In this document: one piece after another, positions 13,037-20,177 of the stretch
Layout of the letters: every line of letters starts with the position of its first letter
Numbering within the stretch: the first letter of the stretch is position 1
Virus record (IMG/VR): IMGVR_UViG_3300020185_000091
Span: 1-44,367 of that record
Length of the DNA stretch: 44,367 nucleotides
Source: a virus
Direction: 5' to 3' (one strand)
Position numbers and translations under genes: made by a program
Notes under the pieces: generated by a model
What the model was told of the DNA's origin: nothing
The model's database searches: none
Seen by the model: only the letters and a program-made list of their open reading frames with translations

Positions 13037-14827
13037 ATGAGACTTGTGTTCGATATAGAGACCGATGGTCTTGATCCTTCTGTAATCCATTGCATCGTAG
13101 CCAAGGACGTAGACACTAAGGCTGTCTACAGGTTCTATTGGGGTATGATCCCTGATGGTGCCAAGCTACTGTCGATGGCTGAAGAACTAATAGGCCATAA
13201 CATTGTGGCATATGATATGGTGGTGATGCGTAAGTTTTTCCCTGACTTATTCGGGGAAAGTTTACAGTGTAAACTCACTGACACATTGGTCTTGTCTAGG
13301 CTTCTTTGGCCTGACAGACGAGAGAAAGACTTTAAGCTTCACAGAGAAGGCCGCTTGATCCCAAAGCTCATTGGCTCCCATAGCCTCAAGGCTTGGGGCC
13401 AGAGGTTAGGTGACCTTAAAGATAGCTTTGGTGAAAGCACCGATTGGTCAGAGTTTAGTGAAGAGATGCTAGACTACTGCGAACAGGATGTGGAACTAAA
13501 CTACCGTCTGTATCAACTATGCTTGAAGCAGAAGTGTAGTCAGGATGCTATAGACCTTGAGCATGACATACATTCCATCTGCCTAAAGCAGACTGACAAT
13601 GGATTTCCTTTGGATGAAGAGAAAGCTGTCCAGCTTTACTCCCGTCTAAGCACACGCAGACAGGAAATATACAATGAGTTAGTCGATAGCTTTGGTCAGT
13701 GGTGGGAAGGTGTAGGGGTAATCACACCCAAGCGAGACCTTAGATACAAAGATGTAACAAGGCAGTCAGTTTGGAAGGATGCACCCTACACCAAGATCAA
13801 GCGTGTCACGTTTAACCCAGCTAGTCGGTTTCACATAGCCCAGAGGCTCACCCATAAGTACGGGTGGGAGCCTGAGTTATTCACTGAGACCGATGAGCCT
13901 AGGGTGGACGATAAGGTCTTGGGGTCCTTGGAATATCCAGAGGCCCAGTTGTTAGCTGAATACTTGTTACTACAAAAAAGGATTGGGCAGATAGCAGAGG
14001 GTAACCAAGCTTGGCTCAAGCTGTCGAAGGATGGCAAGCTTCACGGTAGGGTAAACACTATGGGATGTGTGACTTCCAGATGCACCCATAGCAACCCAAA
14101 CACTGGGCAAGTTCCTAGTGTCAATGCCAAGTATGGTTGGGAGTGTCGTGAGTTGTTTCATGCGCCTAAGGGCTGGAAGCTCATGGGGTGTGATGTTTCT
14201 TCTTTGGAGTTGAGAACATTAGCCCATTACGTTTCTGCGTGGGACGATGGCAAGTATGCTGACATCCTATTGGAAGGTGACATCCACCAAGCCACGGCAG
14301 ACGCTACAGGCCTGTCGAGAAATAACGCAAAAACATTCCAGTACGCCCTACTTTATGGTGGGGGTGATGAGAAAATAGGTTCTATTATTGGTGGTGGTAA
14401 GAAGGAAGGGGCTGCGCTCAAGCGTAAGTATTTCAAAGCTACACCAGCAATCAAGAAGCTAAGGTCAGCGGTACAGGACAAGGCAAAGCAAGGGTACATC
14501 AAGGGTATCGATGGTAGGCACGTTCCTATTCGTCACTCCCATGCTGCACTCAATTCTCTCCTACAATCCTGTGGTGCAATCCTATGTAAACGGTGGGTGG
14601 TGTTGTTCCATGACCTACTAAATAAGAACGGCTTTGTTGAAGGCGTGGACTACCAACAGGTGGCCTACGTTCACGATGAGGTGCAAGTGTTAGTAAGGGA
14701 ACAAGTAGCTAATGACATTGGACTACTCTGCATCGAAGCAATTAAACTTTCTGGACAGTATTACTCCATCAGACTTCCACTCGACGGTGAGTACAAAGTC
14801 GGAGCAAACTGGGCAGAAACACACTGA
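13037..14827 (+). CDS. DNA polymerase I family replicative polymerase (T7 gp5-like)
   Basis: 596 residues (T7 gp5 704). The N-terminal 3'-5' exonuclease has D6 and E8 (FDIETDG) and HNIVAYD (about 55-61). Polymerase motif A is DVSSLELR with D386, motif B includes RNNAKTFQYALLYGG (about 432-446) and motif C is VHDEV with D547-E548. It replicates the phage genome, probably with host thioredoxin as in T7, though the thioredoxin loop cannot be judged here. The gene carries an exact palindrome copy at 13260-13274 (codons for SLQCKL). Its 3' end overlaps the PD-(D/E)XK gene. Confidence 0.96.
   Translation: MRLVFDIETDGLDPSVIHCIVAKDVDTKAVYRFYWGMIPDGAKLLSMAEELIGHNIVAYDMVVMRKFFPDLFGESLQCKLTDTLVLSRLLWPDRREKDFKLHREGRLIPKLIGSHSLKAWGQRLGDLKDSFGESTDWSEFSEEMLDYCEQDVELNYRLYQLCLKQKCSQDAIDLEHDIHSICLKQTDNGFPLDEEKAVQLYSRLSTRRQEIYNELVDSFGQWWEGVGVITPKRDLRYKDVTRQSVWKDAPYTKIKRVTFNPASRFHIAQRLTHKYGWEPELFTETDEPRVDDKVLGSLEYPEAQLLAEYLLLQKRIGQIAEGNQAWLKLSKDGKLHGRVNTMGCVTSRCTHSNPNTGQVPSVNAKYGWECRELFHAPKGWKLMGCDVSSLELRTLAHYVSAWDDGKYADILLEGDIHQATADATGLSRNNAKTFQYALLYGGGDEKIGSIIGGGKKEGAALKRKYFKATPAIKKLRSAVQDKAKQGYIKGIDGRHVPIRHSHAALNSLLQSCGAILCKRWVVLFHDLLNKNGFVEGVDYQQVAYVHDEVQVLVREQVANDIGLLCIEAIKLSGQYYSIRLPLDGEYKVGANWAETH
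13260..13274. promoter_or_regulatory. Operator-like palindrome copy 9, inside DNA polymerase gene
   Basis: Exact GTTTACAGTGTAAAC within the exonuclease coding region; the only copy inside a recognised conserved gene. Flanks (AA...TC) keep the extended RR/YY pattern. Confidence 0.75.
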
Positions 14828-15107
14828 TCCAAATGTCCTTGGGGACATAGCGGAATACTACTCAATAACCTACCTTTTGGATAAAGGACTTCATGTCTAT
14901 AGAAACGCTTGTTGCACAGGCCCCGTTGATCTTATTGCTATGGATGCCACTGGTGCAGTCACCCTCATTGATGTCAAAGCTATACGACGAGAGAGAGATT
15001 ATAATGTCGCTTCTATTCGCTCACCTCTTCAGAAAAAGTTGGGTGTTCAAATACTTGATTTCGATGTTGCGACGAGGGACTTCAGTTGGAAGAAACATCG
15101 TGACTAA
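14787..15107 (+). CDS. PD-(D/E)XK nuclease-like protein
   Basis: About 106 residues from a GTG at 14787; an in-frame ATG at 14712 would overlap the polymerase more deeply, and the start is uncertain because no clear ribosome-binding site is seen. The motif order GDIAE, then GPVDLIAMD, then IDVKAI matches a PD-(D/E)XK endonuclease core (acidic residue, D, D-x-K). Such small proteins are annotated as Holliday-junction-resolvase-like or restriction-like nucleases. It lies between polymerase and 5' exonuclease, consistent with DNA processing. Confidence 0.65.
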   Translation: MSTKSEQTGQKHTDPNVLGDIAEYYSITYLLDKGLHVYRNACCTGPVDLIAMDATGAVTLIDVKAIRRERDYNVASIRSPLQKKLGVQILDFDVATRDFSWKKHRD

Positions 15108-15146
15108 ATACTTGCATATGTGCAATAAATGGAAAGGCTCCTAAAC

Positions 15147-15302
15147 ATGGCAGCACGTAAACAACCACCACCATTGAAAGAAAAACCATGTCCAAAGTGT
15201 GAGGAACTTACCCAAGCACTAAAGGACCTTAGGCGTCTAGCAAACTTTGGTAACGATCAATTCAACATGGTTGTTCGGATGAAGATTGATGAGGTGCTAT
15301 GA
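15147..15302 (+). CDS. Hypothetical 51-aa protein with CPKC
   Basis: ATG 15147; AAAGG lies somewhat upstream (about 15133). One CPKC pair (15-18) could be half of a metal site. The rest is helical. Its stop overlaps the next ATG (ATGA, 15299-15302). A TTGCATATGTGCAA near-palindrome sits upstream at 15112. Confidence 0.5.
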   Translation: MAARKQPPPLKEKPCPKCEELTQALKDLRRLANFGNDQFNMVVRMKIDEVL

Positions 15303-15487
15303 CCATAACATTTGCACTCCACCTAATTATGACCTGTGCGTTCCTAGTCGTGTCTCTGGCCTTGAGCTTCAAGTTCATTGTCGAGGCTGTGCTTGAATAC
15401 AAACAGGTGACCAAAGGAATACAGGTAATCACTGAAAGGGATATGCGTGAAGCAGAAGACAAAGAGGACGGTTCTACTGGATGGTGA
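15299..15487 (+). CDS. Small membrane protein, 62 aa
   Basis: One clear N-terminal membrane segment (about residues 3-30) followed by an acidic/basic cytoplasmic tail. Coupled to the 51-aa gene by ATGA and overlapping the exonuclease by 41 bp. No family recognised. Confidence 0.6.
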   Translation: MTITFALHLIMTCAFLVVSLALSFKFIVEAVLEYKQVTKGIQVITERDMREAEDKEDGSTGW

Positions 15488-16220
15488 CATCCTTGTGTAC
15501 CAAGCAGCTACAGTATGTGAGGAGCCTGTAGATTGGGGTGAAGGTCTCTGGACCCTACACGCCCATGAACAGGACGCCCTAGCATCCTTCATCAGCCAGT
15601 ACCTCAACGTGTGGGAAGGTGCTAATGCTGATGAAATTAAGCTATTCATCACAGGTCCAACCAACTACAGGAAAGATGTTCTTCCAGACTACAAAGGCAA
15701 CAGGACTGACAAGCGTAAGCCCCTGCTATTGAAGTGGCTGCGCGAACATCTCCTAGAGAACTATGACGCCATAATGCTTGAGAACATTGAGGCTGATGAT
15801 GCCATAGGCCTTTATTCTGATATCCCAAACTGTGTGATTGTAAGTAAAGATAAGGACCTACTTACAATCTCAGGGATGCACTGGGATCAAGACAAAGGCT
15901 TTTTTGAGGTTACCCAAGAGGAAGCAGATTACAATCTAAATATGCAAATCTTAACGGGTGATGCGACTGACAACTACAAAGGTTGCACAGGCGTAGGACC
16001 AGTGAAGGCAGCTAAAATCTTAGCACAGGATATGGACCCTTGGGATGCCATTGTTGGTGCTTATGAGAAGGCTGGTTTGGGGGAGACTGAGGCCATCGTA
16101 CAGGCCAGATGTGCGCGTATCCTGCGCCCCCATGAATATAACTTTGACACAAACGAGGCTCAACTGTGGACACCAAAGACAACATCAACAAACCAGATCA
16201 CTACACCAGCGGTGGCATAG
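15447..16220 (+). CDS. 5'-3' exonuclease, FEN-1 family (T7 gp6-like)
   Basis: 257 residues. Metal-binding acidic residues are visible in LLDGDILVY (D12, D14), ENIEADDAIGLY (about 112-123) and VIVSKDKDLL (about 131-140), with the helix-hairpin-helix region TGDATDNYKGCTGVGPVKA (about 170-188). It degrades 5' ends, removes RNA primers and helps recombination. Start is GTG 15447 inside the preceding membrane-protein gene. The 3' end overlaps the DUF3310 gene by 55 bp. Confidence 0.92.
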   Translation: MKQKTKRTVLLDGDILVYQAATVCEEPVDWGEGLWTLHAHEQDALASFISQYLNVWEGANADEIKLFITGPTNYRKDVLPDYKGNRTDKRKPLLLKWLREHLLENYDAIMLENIEADDAIGLYSDIPNCVIVSKDKDLLTISGMHWDQDKGFFEVTQEEADYNLNMQILTGDATDNYKGCTGVGPVKAAKILAQDMDPWDAIVGAYEKAGLGETEAIVQARCARILRPHEYNFDTNEAQLWTPKTTSTNQITTPAVA

Positions 16221-16399
16221 AGTGCATCGACTACATGAAGGACAATATGTCTCCGATTATGTTCTGTGGTTATTTGGAAGGTGCCACTAAAAAGTACCTA
16301 CACAGATTTCGTTACAAGGGTAGGCCTGTCGAGGACCTTGAGAAAGCTCAGTGGTACTTGAACGCCTTAGTCAAGGAGATGCGTGGGGGCGAGGAATGA
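16166..16399 (+). CDS. DUF3310 protein (T7 gp1.7-related)
   Basis: 77 residues from GTG 16166. The pattern KPDHYTSGGIECIDYM...KYLHRFRYKG...DLEKAQWYL is the DUF3310 signature, a domain found in T7 gp1.7, a nucleotide kinase. Location among nucleotide genes fits a role in nucleotide metabolism, but short DUF3310 proteins may lack the kinase activity. Confidence 0.85.
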   Translation: MDTKDNINKPDHYTSGGIECIDYMKDNMSPIMFCGYLEGATKKYLHRFRYKGRPVEDLEKAQWYLNALVKEMRGGEE

Positions 16400-16647
16400 G
16401 CTTCACCCTTATCAGCCAAGCTGGTTGTCGGTACTGCCGCAAGGCAATCATTCACCTTCAGCACACTGAGCGCACCGTGAAGGTTTATGACATCGATGAG
16501 CTTCCTTGGCTCAAGACCCTAATAGGTCAAGCGGGTCACAAGACAGTCCCTCAAATCTTCAGCCCCACTGGTGAGTACATTGGTGGGTTTGATGAGTTGG
16601 TGGAGAGAAAAGTTAGCAGTCACATAGGAGCAGTATCATCGAAGTAA
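16396..16647 (+). CDS. Glutaredoxin-like protein
   Basis: 83 residues. Thioredoxin-fold redox protein with active site C11-R-Y-C14, cis-proline loop HKTVPQIF (about 48-55) and the GGFDEL end motif (about 63-68). It probably provides electrons for the class II RNR encoded downstream. Start ATG 16396 overlaps the preceding stop (ATGA). Confidence 0.88.
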   Translation: MSFTLISQAGCRYCRKAIIHLQHTERTVKVYDIDELPWLKTLIGQAGHKTVPQIFSPTGEYIGGFDELVERKVSSHIGAVSSK

Positions 16648-17285
16648 AATTGCTTAATTCAATGGGTGATGATCTCACTGTTTGCAATGCAGCTAGGGTA
16701 AGTTTTGGTAAGCAGTCTGAATGGAACCCTGATTGGCGTGATTACCCATACGAACCACTACTTCCAGCCGACAATAGGCTCATCAAATACCTAGCAAGGC
16801 ATGGTCACTACAGTCCTTTCGGACATTCCTTTGCCAGCTTTTACGTCAAAGCACCCATCTACGTTCATGCACAGTGTCTGAAGCATAAGTTTTTGAGAGC
16901 CAATACCATCAGCCGTAGGTACGTGGATAGTGAACCAACATTCTATGAGCCTGAGGTTTGGAGAGGCAGGGCTGCTAACGTCAAGCAGGGTAGTAGTGAT
17001 GAAGAGATTAAGGATGTGCATATCAGTACAACCCACAACGTCATCCTTGGGGTCTACAATCACCTATTAGAAAAAGGTGTTTGCCCAGAACAGGCGAGAG
17101 GCATCTTACCCCAATCCACCTACACTGAATGGTGGTGGTCTGGTTCCTTAGATGCTTGGGCTGACATGGCCCGACTGCGTTGTAAGCCTGATGCTCAAGC
17201 AGAGACTAGAAAAATAGCAGATCAAATCAGCGAAGTTATGGGGGACTTATTCCCTTGTAGCTGGGAAGCCCTAATGGAGAACTAA
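16638..17285 (+). CDS. thyX: Flavin-dependent thymidylate synthase ThyX, non-ATG start
   Basis: About 211-216 residues. Matches ThyX: NSMGDDLTVCNAARVSFGK at the N-terminus, HAQCLKHKFLRANTISRRYV (about 75-94), the place of the ThyX RHRxxS signature with KHK for RHR, and a C-terminal ARGILPQSTYTEWWWSGSL (about 151-169). It makes dTMP from dUMP using folate and FADH2. AGGAG (16626-16630) is followed only by ATC codons at 16635 and 16638, then EVKLL, which is the usual ThyX N-terminus. In-frame TTG 16650 and ATG 16662 lie too far from it. I therefore suggest an ATC start at 16638; TTG 16650 is the conservative alternative. Confidence 0.85.
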   Translation: MEVKLLNSMGDDLTVCNAARVSFGKQSEWNPDWRDYPYEPLLPADNRLIKYLARHGHYSPFGHSFASFYVKAPIYVHAQCLKHKFLRANTISRRYVDSEPTFYEPEVWRGRAANVKQGSSDEEIKDVHISTTHNVILGVYNHLLEKGVCPEQARGILPQSTYTEWWWSGSLDAWADMARLRCKPDAQAETRKIADQISEVMGDLFPCSWEALMEN

Positions 17286-17289
17286 ACTT

Positions 17290-17685
17290 TTGGCTAAATG
17301 GGATGTTAAGAAAATAGAAAAAGCGTTCAATAAAGGTACTACAATTCACCAAGATCACATAGCCCCCGCCCTAACGCTTAATGACTACCAGAACAGGGCG
17401 CACAAGACAGCAGTATACCCCGTCAACAAATCATTAGAATACCTGATCACTGGTCTCTCAGCAGAGGTTGGTGAGGTCTCAGGTAAGGTAGCCAAGTACT
17501 ACCGCAAGGACGGTGAGTTTCCAAAAGAAGCAGTGTTGGATGAACTGGGGGATGTCCTCTGGTTTGTAGCAGAACTGTCAACCCTCTTGGGGTCACCACT
17601 AAGCAAAGTAGCTATGAAAAATATTGATAAACTAGCGTCCCGCAAGGAGCGGGGCGTCCTTAAAGGTAGCGGAGATAATAGATGA
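17290..17685 (+). CDS. MazG-like nucleotide pyrophosphohydrolase
   Basis: 131 residues. It carries the MazG-type metal motif EVGEVSGKVAKYY (about 58-70) and DELGDVLWFVAEL (about 83-95). These all-alpha NTP pyrophosphatases hydrolyse dNTPs/NTPs; in phages they are proposed to adjust nucleotide or alarmone pools. Start is TTG 17290, 8 bp after GGAGAA. Its stop overlaps the RNR start (ATGA). Confidence 0.85.
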   Translation: MAKWDVKKIEKAFNKGTTIHQDHIAPALTLNDYQNRAHKTAVYPVNKSLEYLITGLSAEVGEVSGKVAKYYRKDGEFPKEAVLDELGDVLWFVAELSTLLGSPLSKVAMKNIDKLASRKERGVLKGSGDNR

Positions 17686-19637
17686 CTACAGACACACGCG
17701 CACAGGTAATAACGCGCAGAACATATAACCGCCCTTTAGATAAAGAGGGTGTTAAGTTTGAGACATGGGAAGACACTATTGACCGTGTTATCCACCACCA
17801 GCAATGGCTCTGGGAACGTGCAAAAGGTGGTGAACTTAATGTTTTTGAACACACAGAACTAGAGCAACTACGGGACTTATTCATTAAGCGTATCGGCTTG
17901 GTATCAGGTCGCACTCTATGGCTTGGGGGTACTGACGTAGCGAAGCACAGAGAGGCCTCACAGTTCAACTGTAGCTTTGCTAGAGTAGAGACCATCCACA
18001 ATGTAGTTGATGCCTTCTGGCTTCTCCTACAAGGGTGTGGGGTGGGCTTTGAGCCAATCACTGGTAATCTCAATGGCTTTACTAAGCCTGTACAGATCGA
18101 AGTCATACGATCAACCAGAGACACCCGTGGTTATGACCACAACAAAGAATATTATGTAGGAGATAGCTGGCGTTTAGAAGTTGGGGACAGCGCAGAGGCT
18201 TGGGCCAAGTCAGTAGGTAAACTATTGGCAATGAAAAAGCCTGTTAAGAAGGTCATCCTAGACTTCACCCAAATCAGACCAGCGGGTGAACGCTTATCGG
18301 GTTATGGTTGGATTAGCTCTGGGGATGATACAATCTCTGTGGCCTTCAAAGCCATTGCAGAGCTACTGAATAAACGGGTTGGGCAACTCTTAACCCGCAT
18401 GGATATCTTGGATGTGATGAACTGGTTGGGTACTTGCCTGTCCAGCCGCCGTAGTGCTGAGATTGCCTTGATGCCCTATGGTTCAGCGGAATGGCATTTG
18501 TTTGCTAGGGCCAAGAAAGACCACTGGATCGATAACCCACAGAGAGCGCAGTCAAACAACTCGCTGTTGTTCTGGGACAGGCCAAGCATAGAGGAACTAG
18601 AGGATATCTTTCAGATCATGGAAGATGCAGGGGGGTCAGAGCCAGCCTTCATTAATGCAGAGGCCGCACAACGCCGTGCGCCTTGGTTTGCTGGCGTAAA
18701 TCCTTGTGCAGAGATACTTTTAGGTAATGCAAATTTTTGCAACTTAGTAGAGTTTGACCTAAACAAAGTTAACGGTTGGTCCTTGCATGAAGTTGAAGAT
18801 GCTTTGCGTCTATTGGCCCGTGCAAACTACCGACAGACCTGTGTAAACCTAGACGATGGTATCCTGCAAAGATCATGGCATGAACTAAATGAGTTCCTAC
18901 GCTTAACAGGTGTGGGCTTAACAGGCATTGTGACATGGGAACACCATGAGAGCGGTCATCATCTACAGATGCTGCGTCAGGCTGCACAGATGGGCGCACA
19001 CTCTATGGCTGATGAACTAAATCTTCCAAGGTCCAAAGCAGTCACGACAATCAAACCAAGTGGGACCCTTTCAAAGATCATGTCAACCACTGAGGGGGTA
19101 CATAAACCCTTGGGTAAATACATCTTTAACAATGTGAGATTTAGCAAACATGATCCACTTGTGGAACTACTCAAAGCGGGTAATTACAGGGTTTGGACTG
19201 ATCCTTATAGCGATGATGCTGTGCTTGCTACCTTCCCTGTCTCTTATGATAATGTCGAGTTCACTAATGTAGATGGTAAAGAGGTCAACATGGAGACTGC
19301 GATTGACCAGCTAGAACGGTACAAGAAAATGGTTACCTACTACGTTGACCATAACTGTTCAGTAACAATCAGCTACTCACCTGATGAGGTGCCAAGCATC
19401 ATTCACTGGCTGCGTAAGAACTGGGACAGCTATGTGGGGGTGAGCTTCATCTACCGCAACGATCCTACCAAGACAGCGGAAGACCTAGGGTATCCTTATC
19501 TCCCACAGGAAGTTGTGACCAAGGAACAGTTTGATGAGTATTCAGCAACACTAAAACCAATCAACATCGATGCAGCCAACACCCTTGAAGAGTTTGAGGA
19601 TGAAGGCTGTGCAACAGGTGCTTGTCCAATCAAATGA
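17682..19637 (+). CDS. Class II (adenosylcobalamin-dependent) ribonucleotide reductase
   Basis: 651 residues, monomeric RTPR type (bacterial RTPR about 740). Key cysteines are C97 (FNCSF), the thiyl-radical Cys C342 (NPCAE), C353 (NFCNL) and C-terminal redox pair C643/C648 (CATGACPIK). The 11-residue gap from C342 to C353 and the C-x4-C tail match Lactobacillus RTPR (C408/C419, C731/C736). It reduces ribonucleoside triphosphates to dNTPs and needs vitamin B12 from the host, so the host must make or import B12. Together with glutaredoxin, ThyX and MazG it forms a nucleotide-supply block. Start ATG 17682. Confidence 0.93.
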   Translation: MTTDTRAQVITRRTYNRPLDKEGVKFETWEDTIDRVIHHQQWLWERAKGGELNVFEHTELEQLRDLFIKRIGLVSGRTLWLGGTDVAKHREASQFNCSFARVETIHNVVDAFWLLLQGCGVGFEPITGNLNGFTKPVQIEVIRSTRDTRGYDHNKEYYVGDSWRLEVGDSAEAWAKSVGKLLAMKKPVKKVILDFTQIRPAGERLSGYGWISSGDDTISVAFKAIAELLNKRVGQLLTRMDILDVMNWLGTCLSSRRSAEIALMPYGSAEWHLFARAKKDHWIDNPQRAQSNNSLLFWDRPSIEELEDIFQIMEDAGGSEPAFINAEAAQRRAPWFAGVNPCAEILLGNANFCNLVEFDLNKVNGWSLHEVEDALRLLARANYRQTCVNLDDGILQRSWHELNEFLRLTGVGLTGIVTWEHHESGHHLQMLRQAAQMGAHSMADELNLPRSKAVTTIKPSGTLSKIMSTTEGVHKPLGKYIFNNVRFSKHDPLVELLKAGNYRVWTDPYSDDAVLATFPVSYDNVEFTNVDGKEVNMETAIDQLERYKKMVTYYVDHNCSVTISYSPDEVPSIIHWLRKNWDSYVGVSFIYRNDPTKTAEDLGYPYLPQEVVTKEQFDEYSATLKPINIDAANTLEEFEDEGCATGACPIK

Positions 19638-19762
19638 CAATCTTTTCTTGGTGGCTCTCAGGGGCCTTACTGGGGGTGTGCCTAGGCTTCTTAATTGGGG
19701 TCTGGGCGCATCAACAACTTAAACCTGTTAATAAAGGACAGTATCGGATGAACGATGATTGA
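19634..19762 (+). CDS. Small membrane protein, 42 aa
   Basis: ATG overlaps the RNR stop (ATGA). One membrane segment (about residues 4-25, SWWLSGALLGVCLGFLIGVW) and a short polar tail. Unrecognised; position before the structural genes could suit an accessory lysis or envelope function, but this is a guess. Confidence 0.55.
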   Translation: MTIFSWWLSGALLGVCLGFLIGVWAHQQLKPVNKGQYRMNDD

Positions 19763-19928
19763 AAGCCAAAAGATTAATAATGCTTTGGTACTGAGGGATG
19801 AGTTAAAAAAGATATTTATAGATCATATCCCTAGGGCAGAGCTTTCCGCTTTCCAGCTTGGGCAACTCGTTGGAAGTCAACTGGTCTTAGATAAGATCGA
19901 CGAATTATTAGAAATAGAGAAAGAGTAA
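19755..19928 (+). CDS. Hypothetical protein, 57 aa
   Basis: ATG overlaps the previous stop by 8 bp. Amphipathic helical sequence rich in Leu, Lys and Glu (LRDELKKIFIDH; LDKIDELLEIEKE). No family recognised. Confidence 0.5.
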   Translation: MIESQKINNALVLRDELKKIFIDHIPRAELSAFQLGQLVGSQLVLDKIDELLEIEKE

Positions 19929-19935
19929 CCTATTC

Positions 19936-20166
19936 ATGTGCATAGGAAGAAAACCCGCATACCAGCCTGTAACCCCAAAGGTTACTGCGGCACCAGCAGC
20001 GGCACCAAAAAATAATAACCCAGAACTAGAACTAGCGTCTGTTGAAACCAACTCAGATATGAAGAAAAGGAAATCAGGCGGTAAGAGAGGTTTACGAGTA
20101 GGACTAAAACAGAATAATGTTGGCACCTCTGGTTTAGGTCCAAAAGCTATTACAATTCCAACATAA
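19936..20166 (+). CDS. Tail assembly protein-like (T7 gp7.3 position)
   Basis: 76 residues, Pro/Ala-rich then basic. The C-terminal part (MKKRKSGGKRGLRVGL, about 42-57, and a short Gly/Ile-containing end) resembles the Gly-Lys C-terminus of T7 gp7.3, which lies in the same place just before the portal gene and is a tail-associated protein. N-terminal MCIG is common in this small family of podophage proteins. Assignment is by position and composition. Confidence 0.6.
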   Translation: MCIGRKPAYQPVTPKVTAAPAAAPKNNNPELELASVETNSDMKKRKSGGKRGLRVGLKQNNVGTSGLGPKAITIPT

Positions 20167-20177
20167 AGGGAATTTGA

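Noticed and set aside
14893-15144. 83-aa frame overlapping the PD-(D/E)XK gene
   Set aside because: The overlapping frame contains the nuclease motifs, so this one is a shadow.
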